A stretch of DNA of 42,896 nucleotides from an uncultured Bacillus sp. Lineage in GTDB: Bacteria > Bacillota > Bacilli > Bacillales > DSM-1321. Position 1 is the first letter of the stretch; each line of letters starts with the position of its first letter. The notes beneath the pieces were generated by a model. That model was not told the DNA's origin, searched no databases, and was given only the letters and a program-made list of their open reading frames with translations. The stretch is taken from NCBI GenBank assembly GCA_934215995.1, contig CAKQBC010000002.1:1-42896 (forward strand). The letters are read 5' to 3'. The position numbers and the translations under genes are program-made. Positions 15,535 through 23,943 of the stretch are shown piece after piece.

Positions 15535-17036
15535 GTCTGATTAAAGTAGGCGGGCAGTTTCCTCCTGCCGATCATATTGAACGGATTGCAAAGTACCGGA
15601 AGATGAAAGCGTACTTTGACGGCAAACATCAGGAAGTGTACGACCGGGCAACACAAATACTGACGAATCCGAAGCAGATCGAGCAACTGGATCTGTTGTA
15701 TATCGCAATTAACCTTCCATACATCCTGTGCTTGAAACCGGCAGACCTATTGATTGGTGACCGGCCGACATATGACTCTGGAAAGCCCGATGATTCAGCC
15801 GAACAGAAGGCACTAAACAGCTATGTGGAAGAAAACGACTTGAATACTCTCATTTATGAGAGCGCGACGGCAAATGGTTATCGGGGCGACTCGTTCCTGA
15901 AAGTCCGTTATGGAAAGCGGAACGATTACTCGGAATTGAATAATTACGGATTAAGAGAGCCAGTTGGTTTGAAGTCCGAACCGATTATCGAGCATGTGAA
16001 AGCGGATTTGGTCTATCCGGAAGTTTCGGACGGAAATGTGAAGAAGTTCAAAGCCATCAACATCTGCCAACTTGAATGGGTGGACGTTGGGAAGAGGGAA
16101 ATCCCTTATTTGAATGTCGAAAAGCACATTCCGGGTTACATCATCTATGAGCGATTCCGTTTGGGCGAAATTCCGGAAACAGGTGTGAATTCAGAATACG
16201 GACTGCCGATCACCTACTACAAGATTGAGGAGAAGATTGGCGAGTCGAAAATTGAAGCAACCCGTGTTCCTCACATGTTGGTATTCCACGTGCCCTATTC
16301 GTCAGTTGATGAAGATTGGCAGGGGCAAGGATTCATCGAGAAGGTAGTCCACGCTCTACAAACATTGGAAGATCGTTTGCAACAGTTGGACTATATTTTA
16401 CTAAAACACAGTGACCCCACTCTCTACGGTCCGGAAATTGAGGGAATGAACCAAACTGTTCAGTTTGGCGGGAAATACATTCCATTGCGAAGAGAGGATG
16501 CGACTCCGGGAGCCATCACTTGGGATGGTCAACTTGATTCGGTGTTCAAGGAAATCGAGTTCCTGGTCTCTTATATCTTCCAAATGTCCGAAACACCTCA
16601 ATGGCTGTTTGGTACGACGATGACTGCCGGAGGAAACGCGGGAGGTACCGGGACAAGCCATACGGATGCGACTTCCATCAAAGCGCGGTTCATGCCGATT
16701 CTGTCGAAGGTGAAACGGATCCGGAACAACTATGACAAAACCATCCGGGACATTTTGTGGACGTGCTATTTACTCGACAAGAAGCATGGCAGTTACACAG
16801 GGGCAGATGAGTATCCGAAAATCCACTGGAAAGACGGCATTCCGAAAAATGAATTGGAAGAAGCTCAGATTATGGCACTACGTACTGGAGATAAACCGAC
16901 GCTTGATCAGAAGAGTGCGATTAAGCGGATTGATGAAGTGGATGACATGAAAGCGGATGAGATTATTAATCGCATTGGTGAGGATGTCAAACGGGTTCAG
17001 CCGGTTGGTCCGGAAGTATTTAATTTGGGAGAGTGA
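15531..17036 (+). CDS. Portal protein (SPP1 gp6-like)
   Basis: The protein has 501 residues, the normal size for the SPP1 gp6/Phage_prot_Gp6 portal family. The early helical segment with YFDGKHQ and the NLPYILCLKPADLLIGDRP block at about residues 62-80, plus the central stem region with FQMSETPQWLFG at about residue 350, are typical. It forms the dodecameric channel at the head vertex, docks terminase and later the neck. It overlaps TerS by 4 bases and is followed after 4 bases by the metallopeptidase-like gene. Confidence 0.9.
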   Translation: MSLIKVGGQFPPADHIERIAKYRKMKAYFDGKHQEVYDRATQILTNPKQIEQLDLLYIAINLPYILCLKPADLLIGDRPTYDSGKPDDSAEQKALNSYVEENDLNTLIYESATANGYRGDSFLKVRYGKRNDYSELNNYGLREPVGLKSEPIIEHVKADLVYPEVSDGNVKKFKAINICQLEWVDVGKREIPYLNVEKHIPGYIIYERFRLGEIPETGVNSEYGLPITYYKIEEKIGESKIEATRVPHMLVFHVPYSSVDEDWQGQGFIEKVVHALQTLEDRLQQLDYILLKHSDPTLYGPEIEGMNQTVQFGGKYIPLRREDATPGAITWDGQLDSVFKEIEFLVSYIFQMSETPQWLFGTTMTAGGNAGGTGTSHTDATSIKARFMPILSKVKRIRNNYDKTIRDILWTCYLLDKKHGSYTGADEYPKIHWKDGIPKNELEEAQIMALRTGDKPTLDQKSAIKRIDEVDDMKADEIINRIGEDVKRVQPVGPEVFNLGE

Positions 17037-17040
17037 GTAA

Positions 17041-17343
17041 GTGATTCCTGAGAAAATTATTGTCGCTGGTATCGAATACGAAGTTGAAGAGGTTGAGATG
17101 GTCATTGTTAATGACAATATCAATTATGCAGGTTCGTGTAGCGAGGCGAATTCTGAAATTAAACTGCTAAAAAGTTTAAGTAAAACAAAGAAGGAACAAA
17201 CGCTTGTTCATGAGATATTACACGCTTGTTTTTACGAGGCTGGATTTGACGAACATGATGAGGATGTAATTAACAGAGTTTCTAATGTTTTATATCAAGT
17301 GTTAAAAGATAATGATTTTTCTTTTATGAAAAAGACCATCTAA
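17041..17343 (+). CDS. Small HExxH zinc metallopeptidase-like protein (100 aa)
   Basis: This 100-residue protein starts with GTG. The motif LVHEILHACFYEAG at about residues 58-71 has the H-E-x-x-H zinc signature and a downstream Glu. The rest is compact, with an acidic middle. Related small phage proteins with this motif are sometimes annotated as phage metallopeptidases or compared with ImmA/IrrE or SprT-like proteases. Placement between portal and minor head protein is odd. It might process a head component, or act on a host or repressor target. No substrate can be named from sequence. Confidence 0.75.
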   Translation: MIPEKIIVAGIEYEVEEVEMVIVNDNINYAGSCSEANSEIKLLKSLSKTKKEQTLVHEILHACFYEAGFDEHDEDVINRVSNVLYQVLKDNDFSFMKKTI

Positions 17344-17356
17344 GGCGGTGAGGATC

Positions 17357-17479
17357 ATGGATTATCAAGAAGCAGTCGAAGTAATTAAGAGTAATTATCC
17401 ACCTGAAAATTATACGTTACTAAGAGAGGCACTTGATTTGGCTATTGAAGTACTTTCAGAACAAGCCGAAAGGAAGTGA
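17357..17479 (+). CDS. Small hypothetical protein (40 aa)
   Basis: ATG 17357 is preceded by AAGGCGGTGAGG and the frame ends TGA at 17477-17479. The product is one acidic amphipathic helix pair (MDYQEAVEVIKSNYPPENY at the start). Position within the head module is the only context. No family is recognised. Confidence 0.55.
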   Translation: MDYQEAVEVIKSNYPPENYTLLREALDLAIEVLSEQAERK

Positions 17480-17528
17480 TCCAACATCTCGGAGCTATCC
17501 GTCAAATAGCGAATTGAGGTGATGTACT

Positions 17529-18452
17529 ATGGCAGATCGCGAAGTCCCCAAACCCACCTATGAGGAGGATGTTCGGGAACTGGTTAACCAATACAAGCAG
17601 GCATTGAAAGCAATTGAAGCCCAAATGATGGACCTCTTCCTCTCAGACTTTGACCGTGCCCAACTTGTGGTAGCTGAGAAAAATATTCAACTCATCATCG
17701 AGCGATTGGAAAGTGGGGTGACTGCATGGACTGAAGTCGCCATGACAAAAGCCGTGACAGAAGGAATCGCTGCCACTCTCTATAGTCTGTATTTAGTGAA
17801 AACGATGGAAGAAGCCTATAAGATTGTGAGATTTTCAGAGTTGAATGATGCATTGGTGAGGGCTGCCATTTCCGATACACAGACCGACCTGTTGAACATC
17901 TCTCAAAACGTGTCCAGGAAGGTCCGTAGTGCGATTCAAAGAGGAACGGTACAAACACTCAGGAGCAATCTTACACAGGGTATAAACGGCACACAAACGA
18001 TGAAATCAGACCTCTTGAAAGCATGGCGCAAGGAATTGGGCAATGCACTTGATACAGGGTTGATTGATTCCATTGGTCGTGTCTGGAAACCGGAAGTTTA
18101 TGCGGGTACCGTGGCGACCAGTAAAATGATGCATGCCCACATTGAGGCAACCACGAACGAAGCATTAGAGAATGGTGCTCAATACGGTATCATCAGCAGG
18201 CATAATGCTGTGGATGCCTGTCGGTACCATGAAGGACGGATTGTGAAACTGGACCCGAATGCACCGGGTGATTATCCCACAGTAGATGAATTGCGGGATA
18301 GCGGTCAGATCTTCCATCCACGATGCCGTCATGTAATAACGCCCATCACGAATTTGGACATTTTATCTTCTGTTCACCGTGGATTTGCCGATAGCCAGGA
18401 ACAACTCGGCAAACGGGCAATGGCTACAGGCAAGCGGAATCCACAATTATAG
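17529..18452 (+). CDS. Minor head protein (Mu gpF / SPP1 gp7-like head morphogenesis)
   Basis: This 307-residue protein is largely helical for its first 190 residues. The C-terminal region has the classical Mu F-like signature: DACRYHEGRIVKL at about residues 228-240, then a spaced IFHPRCRHVITP at about residues 258-269, with paired Cys and His residues probably binding metal. Such proteins sit on or near the portal inside the head and help DNA exit or capsid assembly. It starts at ATG 17529 behind TGAGGTGATG. The scaffold gene follows after about 96 bases. Confidence 0.88.
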   Translation: MADREVPKPTYEEDVRELVNQYKQALKAIEAQMMDLFLSDFDRAQLVVAEKNIQLIIERLESGVTAWTEVAMTKAVTEGIAATLYSLYLVKTMEEAYKIVRFSELNDALVRAAISDTQTDLLNISQNVSRKVRSAIQRGTVQTLRSNLTQGINGTQTMKSDLLKAWRKELGNALDTGLIDSIGRVWKPEVYAGTVATSKMMHAHIEATTNEALENGAQYGIISRHNAVDACRYHEGRIVKLDPNAPGDYPTVDELRDSGQIFHPRCRHVITPITNLDILSSVHRGFADSQEQLGKRAMATGKRNPQL

Positions 18453-18548
18453 ATTTTTCCCGTCATGTTAGCAATTGTGGACGTTAACTATCAAAGCGGT
18501 TCGTGGACGTAACCACGTAAAAAATCGTAGACCATTGGAGGTAACAAA

Positions 18549-19163
18549 ATGAATAGAGCATTTTTGGAAGGTTTAGGCCTTGAAAAAGATACCATCGAAA
18601 AAATCATGAAAGAGCATGGTCAATCTGTGGAGTCTCAAAAGGCCAAAGTAACAGAATTAACCGACGAAATTACTTCGTTAAAAGGAGTGATCTCCGAGAA
18701 AGAACGAAAAATTAAAGATTACGAGGAAAAGGATTTGACTGAGTTAGACAAAGTGAAAAAGCTATTGGAAGACAAGGAAAAGTCCTTAGCAACTCTTAAA
18801 GATGAATTTCAAAGTCTGAAAGTCAATGCAGAGAAAGAAAAGATTAAGTTCGCTTTCAAATCTGCAGCTGAAAAGGCAGGCATTGCCTATGTGGACGATG
18901 CCATGCGCCTGACGGATTTGGATTCTTTGAAGCTCAGTGAAGATGGTTCGGTTGAAGGGTTAGAACAGCTGGTCACTAAACTTGCTGAAGAGAAACCTTT
19001 TCTGCTTTCCAGCAATCCACAATTAGGCAACCCATCCAATCCAGGGGGGAATGGGGAACGATTGATCACAAGAGACCAGTTCCTCAAGATGAATTATAGG
19101 GAACGAACAGCGTTGTATGAAAAAAATCCAGAGTTGTATAAACAACTAAATTCAAACACTTAG
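18549..19163 (+). CDS. Capsid scaffold protein (phage minor structural GP20 family)
   Basis: This 204-residue protein starts with ATG after TTGGAGG. Residues about 20-110 are a long, highly charged coiled coil with heptad-like Leu, Ile and Val. The C-terminal part is shorter and basic near the end, as in scaffold proteins that touch the capsid inner surface. Size, coiled coil and the place just before the major capsid gene match the GP20 scaffold family. It would shape the prohead and leave before or during packaging. Confidence 0.88.
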   Translation: MNRAFLEGLGLEKDTIEKIMKEHGQSVESQKAKVTELTDEITSLKGVISEKERKIKDYEEKDLTELDKVKKLLEDKEKSLATLKDEFQSLKVNAEKEKIKFAFKSAAEKAGIAYVDDAMRLTDLDSLKLSEDGSVEGLEQLVTKLAEEKPFLLSSNPQLGNPSNPGGNGERLITRDQFLKMNYRERTALYEKNPELYKQLNSNT

Positions 19164-19176
19164 GAGATGAATATAA

Positions 19177-19989
19177 ATGCCACAAACTAAATTAGCAAAT
19201 ATGATTAACCCGGAAGTAATGAAGGATATGATCTCTGCTGAATTGCCGAACGCAATTCGCTTTGCACCATTAGCACGACTTGATGACACGTTGGTAGGTC
19301 AAGCAGGTGACACGGTTACCGTTCCACGATTCGAGTACATCGGAGATGCTGAGGACGTTGCTGAGGGTGTGGCAATGGGTACAACAGTCCTGACTACTTC
19401 CACGCAACAAGCGACTGTCAAAAAGGCAGGTAAAGCCGTTGAACTTACGGATGAATCTGTATTGTCCGGTTATGGTGATCCAATCGGGGAAGCTCAACGA
19501 CAACTAAAAATGTCCATTGCCAATAAAATTGATAACGATGTATTAGCAGCACTTTCCACAACAACATTGGTCCATACGACTGCTGCAGGCGGTAAATTGG
19601 ACGTTGCGACAGTTGAAGCCGCACAAGCATTGTTCAATGACGAAGATGATGCACGGATGGTATTGATCGCAAATCCTGCTGATGCTGCTGACTTACGTAA
19701 TAGTGCTGCAGGAGATTGGACTCGTGCATCTGCATTGGGTGATCAAATTTTAGTAACTGGTACTTTCGGTGAGGTATTGGGAGCAGAGGTTGTACGGTCT
19801 CGTAAATTGCCAAAAGGTACTGCTTACTTAGTGAAAGCAGGAGCATTGGCGATCTACTTGAAACGTGAAGTCATGGTTGAATCTGACCGCGATATCTTAG
19901 CGAAAACGACGGTTATTTCTGCTGATGAGCATTATGGTGCTGTTTTGGAAGATGAATCGAAAGCAGTGAAGATCACAATTACAGCTTAA
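19177..19989 (+). CDS. Major capsid protein (HK97 fold, SPP1 gp13/N4 gp56-like)
   Basis: This 270-residue protein starts with ATG behind AGGAGATG. The start KLANMINPEVMKDMISAELP, the GDTVTVPRFEYIGDAEDVAEG block (about residues 43-63) and the later DDARMVLIANPADAADLR are typical of the shorter HK97-fold capsid proteins found in SPP1-like and PBSX-like Bacillus phages. It forms the icosahedral shell. A strong terminator follows ten bases after the stop, and the codons look well adapted for high expression. Confidence 0.92.
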   Translation: MPQTKLANMINPEVMKDMISAELPNAIRFAPLARLDDTLVGQAGDTVTVPRFEYIGDAEDVAEGVAMGTTVLTTSTQQATVKKAGKAVELTDESVLSGYGDPIGEAQRQLKMSIANKIDNDVLAALSTTTLVHTTAAGGKLDVATVEAAQALFNDEDDARMVLIANPADAADLRNSAAGDWTRASALGDQILVTGTFGEVLGAEVVRSRKLPKGTAYLVKAGALAIYLKREVMVESDRDILAKTTVISADEHYGAVLEDESKAVKITITA

Positions 19990-19998
19990 TGATAAAAG

Positions 19999-20027
19999 CG
20001 AGAAGGTATAGTGCCTTCTCGTTTTTT
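19999..20027 (+). terminator. Rho-independent terminator behind major capsid gene
   Basis: CGAGAAGG (19999-20006) pairs perfectly with CCTTCTCG (20014-20021) across a 7-base loop, followed by six T residues. Confidence 0.9.
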
Positions 20028-20045
20028 ATATGGAGGAGGGACATT

Positions 20046-20183
20046 ATGCTTCTTAGACGTTATGAAAAACGGAATGTGACGAAAGCCAAAGACGTTAAGC
20101 CTGATACTAAAAAAGTTGAAGATACGACTGTGAAGAATGATGGCAAGAATACGAACAAAAAATCAAACAAGAAAGCCAAGTAA
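20046..20183 (+). CDS. Small Lys-rich hypothetical protein (45 aa)
   Basis: ATG 20046 follows a perfect GGAGGAGGG site. The frame is open further upstream but runs through the terminator. The product is extremely basic (MLLRRYEKRNVTKAK at the start, then Lys/Asn-rich to the end) and low in complexity. Short Lys-rich proteins of this type appear in the capsid-to-connector gap of several Bacillus phages. The role is unknown and it may bind DNA. Confidence 0.6.
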   Translation: MLLRRYEKRNVTKAKDVKPDTKKVEDTTVKNDGKNTNKKSNKKAK

Positions 20184-20201
20184 TGAGAGAGGGGTGCCGT
20201 T

Positions 20202-20594
20202 ATGCCGATCTCTATTCCTGAAGCCGATTCGTACATCAATCTTCACGTAATTGATGTGGAGGATTGGTTAGAAGCTGACGAAGCTCGAAAACAACGGATC
20301 CTAAATGTAGCGAGTCGTATCTTGACACAAGCTTATCCGGTTTACATTATTCCGGATAACGCGGTTTATGAATTCGCTGCAGTTCTGGCAAATGCCACGA
20401 ATGACACAAATAAACTACAGATGCAGGGGATTGAACAGTTCTCGATTACGGATGTCGGTTCCTTCAAATTCAATCGTTCCGTCAATGATTATGCCGACTT
20501 GATTCCTCAAATTTCATTAGACTTCATTGCAATTGAGAATGGTTTAGGATCGTTGAAGAAGGGTGCCATAAAGGCACTGTGGACGGTGTTCTGA
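20202..20594 (+). CDS. Head-tail connector protein (YqbG/gp6-like adaptor)
   Basis: The protein has 130 residues, with an ATG start after GAGAGGGGTG. The sequence begins with a short beta/helix segment (SIPEADSYINLHV), has a helical core and ends with a mixed region. This layout fits the YqbG/HK97 gp6-like adaptor that joins the portal to the neck. Its position directly after the capsid and before the XkdH-like gene agrees. Confidence 0.75.
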   Translation: MPISIPEADSYINLHVIDVEDWLEADEARKQRILNVASRILTQAYPVYIIPDNAVYEFAAVLANATNDTNKLQMQGIEQFSITDVGSFKFNRSVNDYADLIPQISLDFIAIENGLGSLKKGAIKALWTVF

Positions 20595-20595
20595 T

Positions 20596-20940
20596 ATGCC
20601 AATCATTCCAATGAAACAGACAATAACCGTCAAACGCCCGGAAGAGACCGATGATTACGGCAGGCCAATCAATTCAGAACCCATTGAAATGAAATGCCGG
20701 TTTGTAGAATCCTCCAAGCTTGTGAAGCGTACATCGTCCGGCACTGGTGCCAATCAATCCATGTCTGAAGAGGTCGTATCAAGTGCCCAGGTATTCCTTG
20801 ATAAATTAGCAGACATTCGCTACACCGATCAGATTTTCTATACGAACGAGTTAGGAATCGAAAGGAAATACTCGGTTCTGAATATCGAAGTGAAGCGGAA
20901 TATTGCCGGCAAACCCATCATGACGGTGGTCTACTTATGA
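20596..20940 (+). CDS. XkdH/YqbH-like head closure protein
   Basis: This 114-residue protein starts one base after the upstream stop. It opens with QTITVKRPEETDDYGRP, a beta hairpin typical of the head-closure (SPP1 gp16-like, DUF3599) fold, and continues as alternating beta strands with no membrane span. It would plug the portal and provide the docking face for the tail. Its stop overlaps the next ATG by 4 bases. Gene order matches PBSX xkdH. Confidence 0.75.
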   Translation: MPIIPMKQTITVKRPEETDDYGRPINSEPIEMKCRFVESSKLVKRTSSGTGANQSMSEEVVSSAQVFLDKLADIRYTDQIFYTNELGIERKYSVLNIEVKRNIAGKPIMTVVYL

Positions 20941-21368
20941 TGAAATTTGAATTGGATCTCTCTCCCCTACGGGATGCGATTAAGTCAGCACCGGAACTTG
21001 CCGGAAAAGGTGCTACACAAGCATTGAAAGAAATCAAGGATGATTGGGTGTCAGGAGCTCGGGACATTGCGCCTCTATCTCCTTTCGAGGGTGGAAACCT
21101 GCGTAGGCAGATTAAAGGGAAGCTGGAAGATGAGGGGCTTGAAGGGTCCATCATGGTGACGGGTAATGCCATCCAGCGTACCGGAACGAAATGGCCACGG
21201 TTCAACTACGGTTATTACATTCATGAGCTTGGAGAAGACAAAGGGCTTGAGTTAAGAACACCTGGCACAGTCCATAAGTTCTTAGATGAATCTGTGGATG
21301 AGGACAAATGGCAAGGAGTTTTGGAAGATCGTGTGAAAAGCAGGCTGAAACGGAAGGGGTGGGACTGA
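20937..21368 (+). CDS. XkdI-like neck protein (HK97 gp10 family)
   Basis: This 143-residue protein starts at ATG 20937, overlapping the XkdH stop. LRDAIKSAPELAGKGATQAL near the N-terminus, SGARDIAPLSPFEGGNLRRQI at about residues 38-58 and the YIHELGE block at about residue 96 are the familiar landmarks of the HK97 gp10/XkdI family. This family is part of the tail-completion or neck complex. It is basic at the C-terminus. The next gene overlaps by a single base. Confidence 0.85.
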   Translation: MMKFELDLSPLRDAIKSAPELAGKGATQALKEIKDDWVSGARDIAPLSPFEGGNLRRQIKGKLEDEGLEGSIMVTGNAIQRTGTKWPRFNYGYYIHELGEDKGLELRTPGTVHKFLDESVDEDKWQGVLEDRVKSRLKRKGWD

Positions 21369-21802
21369 TGTTCACATTCAATGATGAGTATCGCGCATTC
21401 GAAGCGCTATTGGAGACGAATATCCCTGCATTGAAGGTGAAGACGGTCGCATCCAAAGAACCGGCTGATTTTGAAACGATCTTCTCCCTTGCCGACAGTT
21501 CATCTGAAGAAATGAATCGGGCGGTCGTCAGTAGGATGAGAAGCTATCAGCTTCTTTTTTATGTGCCCGATACTTTTGAAGCCTTGGAATTGTTTTCAAA
21601 GGTTGAGAATTTACTGACGGAAACCAAATCAATTCCGTGCAAAGATCGCTTTATCGATATCAACGATTTTACAATGTCTCGTGTGTTTACGACAGACAGT
21701 GGGAAACATGCCTTTTTCTTAATAGTCGAAGGTGAATTCAATGTCATGCGTAAATTTACCGAGGCGCCAAAGATGCAGCGCATAAGTGCTGATATCAAAT
21801 GA
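21368..21802 (+). CDS. XkdJ/YqbJ-like tail terminator protein
   Basis: The frame is open from 21308, but ATG 21368 overlaps the upstream stop by one base with GGAAGGGGTGG just ahead, so it is the likely start and gives 144 residues. The protein is alpha/beta, with a FNDEYRAFEALLETNIPALK start and no known catalytic motif. Its place directly before the sheath gene corresponds to xkdJ in PBSX-type phages, where it caps the tail tube. Confidence 0.75.
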   Translation: MFTFNDEYRAFEALLETNIPALKVKTVASKEPADFETIFSLADSSSEEMNRAVVSRMRSYQLLFYVPDTFEALELFSKVENLLTETKSIPCKDRFIDINDFTMSRVFTTDSGKHAFFLIVEGEFNVMRKFTEAPKMQRISADIK

Positions 21803-21815
21803 GGAGGAATGAAAA

Positions 21816-22862
21816 ATGCCGATTGAACAATGGGACCCAACGGCTCTGCCAGTCAGACCGGGGTTATACATTAATTTCAAAGATGCAGCGATTGCCGCAA
21901 TAACTGGTGGTGAACGTGGTGTCGTTGCTATGCCACTTCACACCTACAGCGGATCGGCAACGGCTGAAAGGTTTTATGCTGTGGAGGATGAAGCACAAGC
22001 CTTGGAATTGTTCGGGTCTGCAAATATTGGACCTGTCAAACGTGTTTTGCAAGGTGGAGCGAGACTTGTACGAGTCTACACTTTACCATCAACACCGGAT
22101 GCAGCAGCTTACACTGCCATGCGCGAACGCTTTGAAGCCTATCCCTTCAATGTATTTGTGTGGGATACAGTACCGCCAACCGGTGAAGATACGAATGTAA
22201 GAGACTGGCTTGAGCAAAACGTTGATGAAAAGAAACTGTTCTTATATGTTACCGGCGGGGACGATGCAAGGGATGCTGATCCTTCGGCAGGGAATGCAGC
22301 AAGTGAAGCTTTAAATCATGACCTTATTGTCAACCTGATTGTTGGTGGAACAATCGGGGATGAAGAATATTCATCTGGTGAATATGCTCAATACATTGCA
22401 GGTCTTGTCGCCTCCACACCAGTCAATCGTTCACTAACATATGCACAAGTACCACTGGATGATGTGAACAAACGATTGCGTAACAGTGAAATCGTTTCTG
22501 CCTTGACAGCTGGTTCTCTGGTATTAGTCAACGATGGCGAGAAAGTGAAAATCGAATCAGGGATTACCACAAGCGGATTGAAAATCCGTAATGCCATGGC
22601 GCGTGTTTCGATTGCAACAGACATCGAGAAGACAGCACGTGATAACTACATCGGAAAAATCAACAACGATGAAGATGGACAAGCTGCATTGATGTCTGCC
22701 ATTAAAGTGTATTTGGAAACGCTTGAGGCAAATGGAGTACTGACGGATATTGTTGTCACTCTTGACCCAACTCGTCCGAGTGTGGGTGACCAAGTATTCT
22801 TAGCGATCAGTTACCGCGAACTGGATTCGATGGAACGCATTTTCTTAACGATTACAGTATAA
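21816..22862 (+). CDS. Contractile tail sheath protein (XkdK-like)
   Basis: This 348-residue protein starts with ATG behind TGAGGAGG. The start LPVRPGLYINFKDAAIAAI and the following GERGVVAMPLHTYSG are characteristic of the XkdK sheath family, as are the ALTAGSLVLVNDGEKVKIE block at about residue 230 and the ISYRELDSMERIFLTITV C-terminus that forms the conserved core. It wraps the tail tube and contracts to drive injection. The presence of this gene makes the virus a myovirus-type phage. It is shorter than typical PBSX sheaths (about 460 residues). Confidence 0.93.
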   Translation: MPIEQWDPTALPVRPGLYINFKDAAIAAITGGERGVVAMPLHTYSGSATAERFYAVEDEAQALELFGSANIGPVKRVLQGGARLVRVYTLPSTPDAAAYTAMRERFEAYPFNVFVWDTVPPTGEDTNVRDWLEQNVDEKKLFLYVTGGDDARDADPSAGNAASEALNHDLIVNLIVGGTIGDEEYSSGEYAQYIAGLVASTPVNRSLTYAQVPLDDVNKRLRNSEIVSALTAGSLVLVNDGEKVKIESGITTSGLKIRNAMARVSIATDIEKTARDNYIGKINNDEDGQAALMSAIKVYLETLEANGVLTDIVVTLDPTRPSVGDQVFLAISYRELDSMERIFLTITV

Positions 22863-22889
22863 AGACTTTGAAAAAAGGAGGTCGACAGA

Positions 22890-23312
22890 ATGTTAGATGC
22901 AAGCAAAACAATATCCGGTTCGTTTGGTTATCTGCATCATGAGGGAGATTGGCTGACGAATGTTTCTGGATTCCAATCTTCAGTGAATATCAACAAAGAG
23001 GAAGTGCAAAGAGCTGGTACACGTTGGATTGGCCATAAAGCAATCAGCGTAGTCGGTTCGGGTTCAATCACTCAATTTAAAATCACGAATGACTTAGTTA
23101 AGCGAATCGGTCAATTTACAGATGATAAATCTCCGATGTTTGTCACAGAACTTATCGGGAAGTTAGATGATCCAGATTCACGAGAAGGTAAAACCCGTAT
23201 CCGGTATAAGGGTGTTCAGTTCGATGTGATTCCACTTATGCAATATGAAGTAGGGACCATTGTGACAGAGGAAATTCCTTTTACATTTAGCGGTTATGAA
23301 TTCTTAGATTAA
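22890..23312 (+). CDS. Tail tube protein (XkdM-like)
   Basis: This 140-residue protein starts with ATG behind AAAGGAGG. The SGSFGYLHHEGDWLTNVSGFQ start, the GTRWIGHKAISVVGSGSITQ segment and the IPFTFSGYEFLD end match the XkdM/DUF2001 tube family. It polymerises into the inner tube inside the sheath. It follows the sheath gene by 27 bases, as usual, and is closed by a strong UUCG-loop terminator. Confidence 0.92.
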   Translation: MLDASKTISGSFGYLHHEGDWLTNVSGFQSSVNINKEEVQRAGTRWIGHKAISVVGSGSITQFKITNDLVKRIGQFTDDKSPMFVTELIGKLDDPDSREGKTRIRYKGVQFDVIPLMQYEVGTIVTEEIPFTFSGYEFLD

Positions 23313-23319
23313 TGATCAA

Positions 23320-23344
23320 GAGCTCACTTCGGTGGGCTCTTTTT
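23320..23344 (+). terminator. Rho-independent terminator (UUCG loop) after tail tube gene
   Basis: GAGCTCAC (23320-23327) pairs with GTGGGCTC (23332-23339), with one G-U pair, closed by a TTCG tetraloop and followed by five T residues. Confidence 0.9.
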
Positions 23345-23374
23345 GTGTACAGAAAAATTTAGGAGAGATGAACA

Positions 23375-23785
23375 ATGACAAACCAAATGGATCCATTAAC
23401 AGCATTGTTGGCTACCGAAAAACCGAATATTGAGCGGGAAGTGCCGATTAAGCGCCTGAATACTACATTTACTGTCCGAAACGTTGACTCAGATGAGTTA
23501 GAAAAAATCGCTGAGCAATCAACTTACTACGTAGGTAAAGGGAAAGATCGCCGGAAAGAACGCGATCCGATTAAAGAAACGTATTTGACGATTGCAGCTG
23601 GAACGGTGAAACCCGACTTTAATGATAAAAAGCTAAAAGAACATTATGGAGTGGATGAAGCATGGTTGGTGGCCAAAGCAAGCTTGTTACCAGGCGAAGT
23701 CACTTTGTTGGAAACTGAAATCGCAATTGCAAGTGGATTCGGTGATGATTCGGAAGAAGATCCAGTTGAAAAAGTAAAAAACTAA
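23375..23785 (+). CDS. Tail assembly chaperone, short form (XkdN-like)
   Basis: This 136-residue protein starts with ATG behind AGGAGAGATG. IKRLNTTFTVRNVDSDELEK at about residues 26-45 and the later VTLLETEIAIASGFGD are typical of XkdN-like tail assembly chaperones, the functional counterpart of lambda gpG. It would bind the tape measure before tube assembly. The last codons form the slippery sequence A-AAA-AAC, directly followed by the stop TAA. This allows a second, longer product (23375-23943). Confidence 0.88.
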   Translation: MTNQMDPLTALLATEKPNIEREVPIKRLNTTFTVRNVDSDELEKIAEQSTYYVGKGKDRRKERDPIKETYLTIAAGTVKPDFNDKKLKEHYGVDEAWLVAKASLLPGEVTLLETEIAIASGFGDDSEEDPVEKVKN

Positions 23786-23943
23786 TTCGTGCGGGTGGCG
23801 AAGCCTATCTCTTGTATGAAGCCTACCGCAGACATAATAAAGACCCTGATGTCATTTACAACAAGCCAAAAGGGGCAAAATTATTCATTTTAGCTTGTCA
23901 GGCGTTAGAGCTGGAAGAGGAGGCGAAATTGAATGGCAATTAA
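23375..23943 (+). CDS. Tail assembly chaperone, -1 frameshift long form (gpG-T-like)
   Basis: The short chaperone ends GTA AAA AAC TAA. The heptamer A-AAA-AAC at 23776-23782 is a canonical -1 slippery site in the correct phase. After slipping, translation continues from 23782 for 53 more codons (LIRAGGEAYLLYEAYRR at the start, ALELEEEAKLNGN at the end) to TAA at 23941-23943, giving about 189 residues. The extension has no start codon of its own but fills almost all the space up to the tape-measure ATG at 23933. This is the classical G/G-T arrangement. A mispaired stem between about 23791 and 23835 may help. The frameshift itself is inferred. Confidence 0.85.
23776..23782 (+). other. Programmed -1 ribosomal frameshift site A-AAA-AAC
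   Basis: The heptamer is in the X-XXY-YYZ phase relative to the chaperone frame and is followed at once by TAA. Ribosomes that slip re-read in the -1 frame from 23782 and finish at 23943. Confidence 0.88.
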
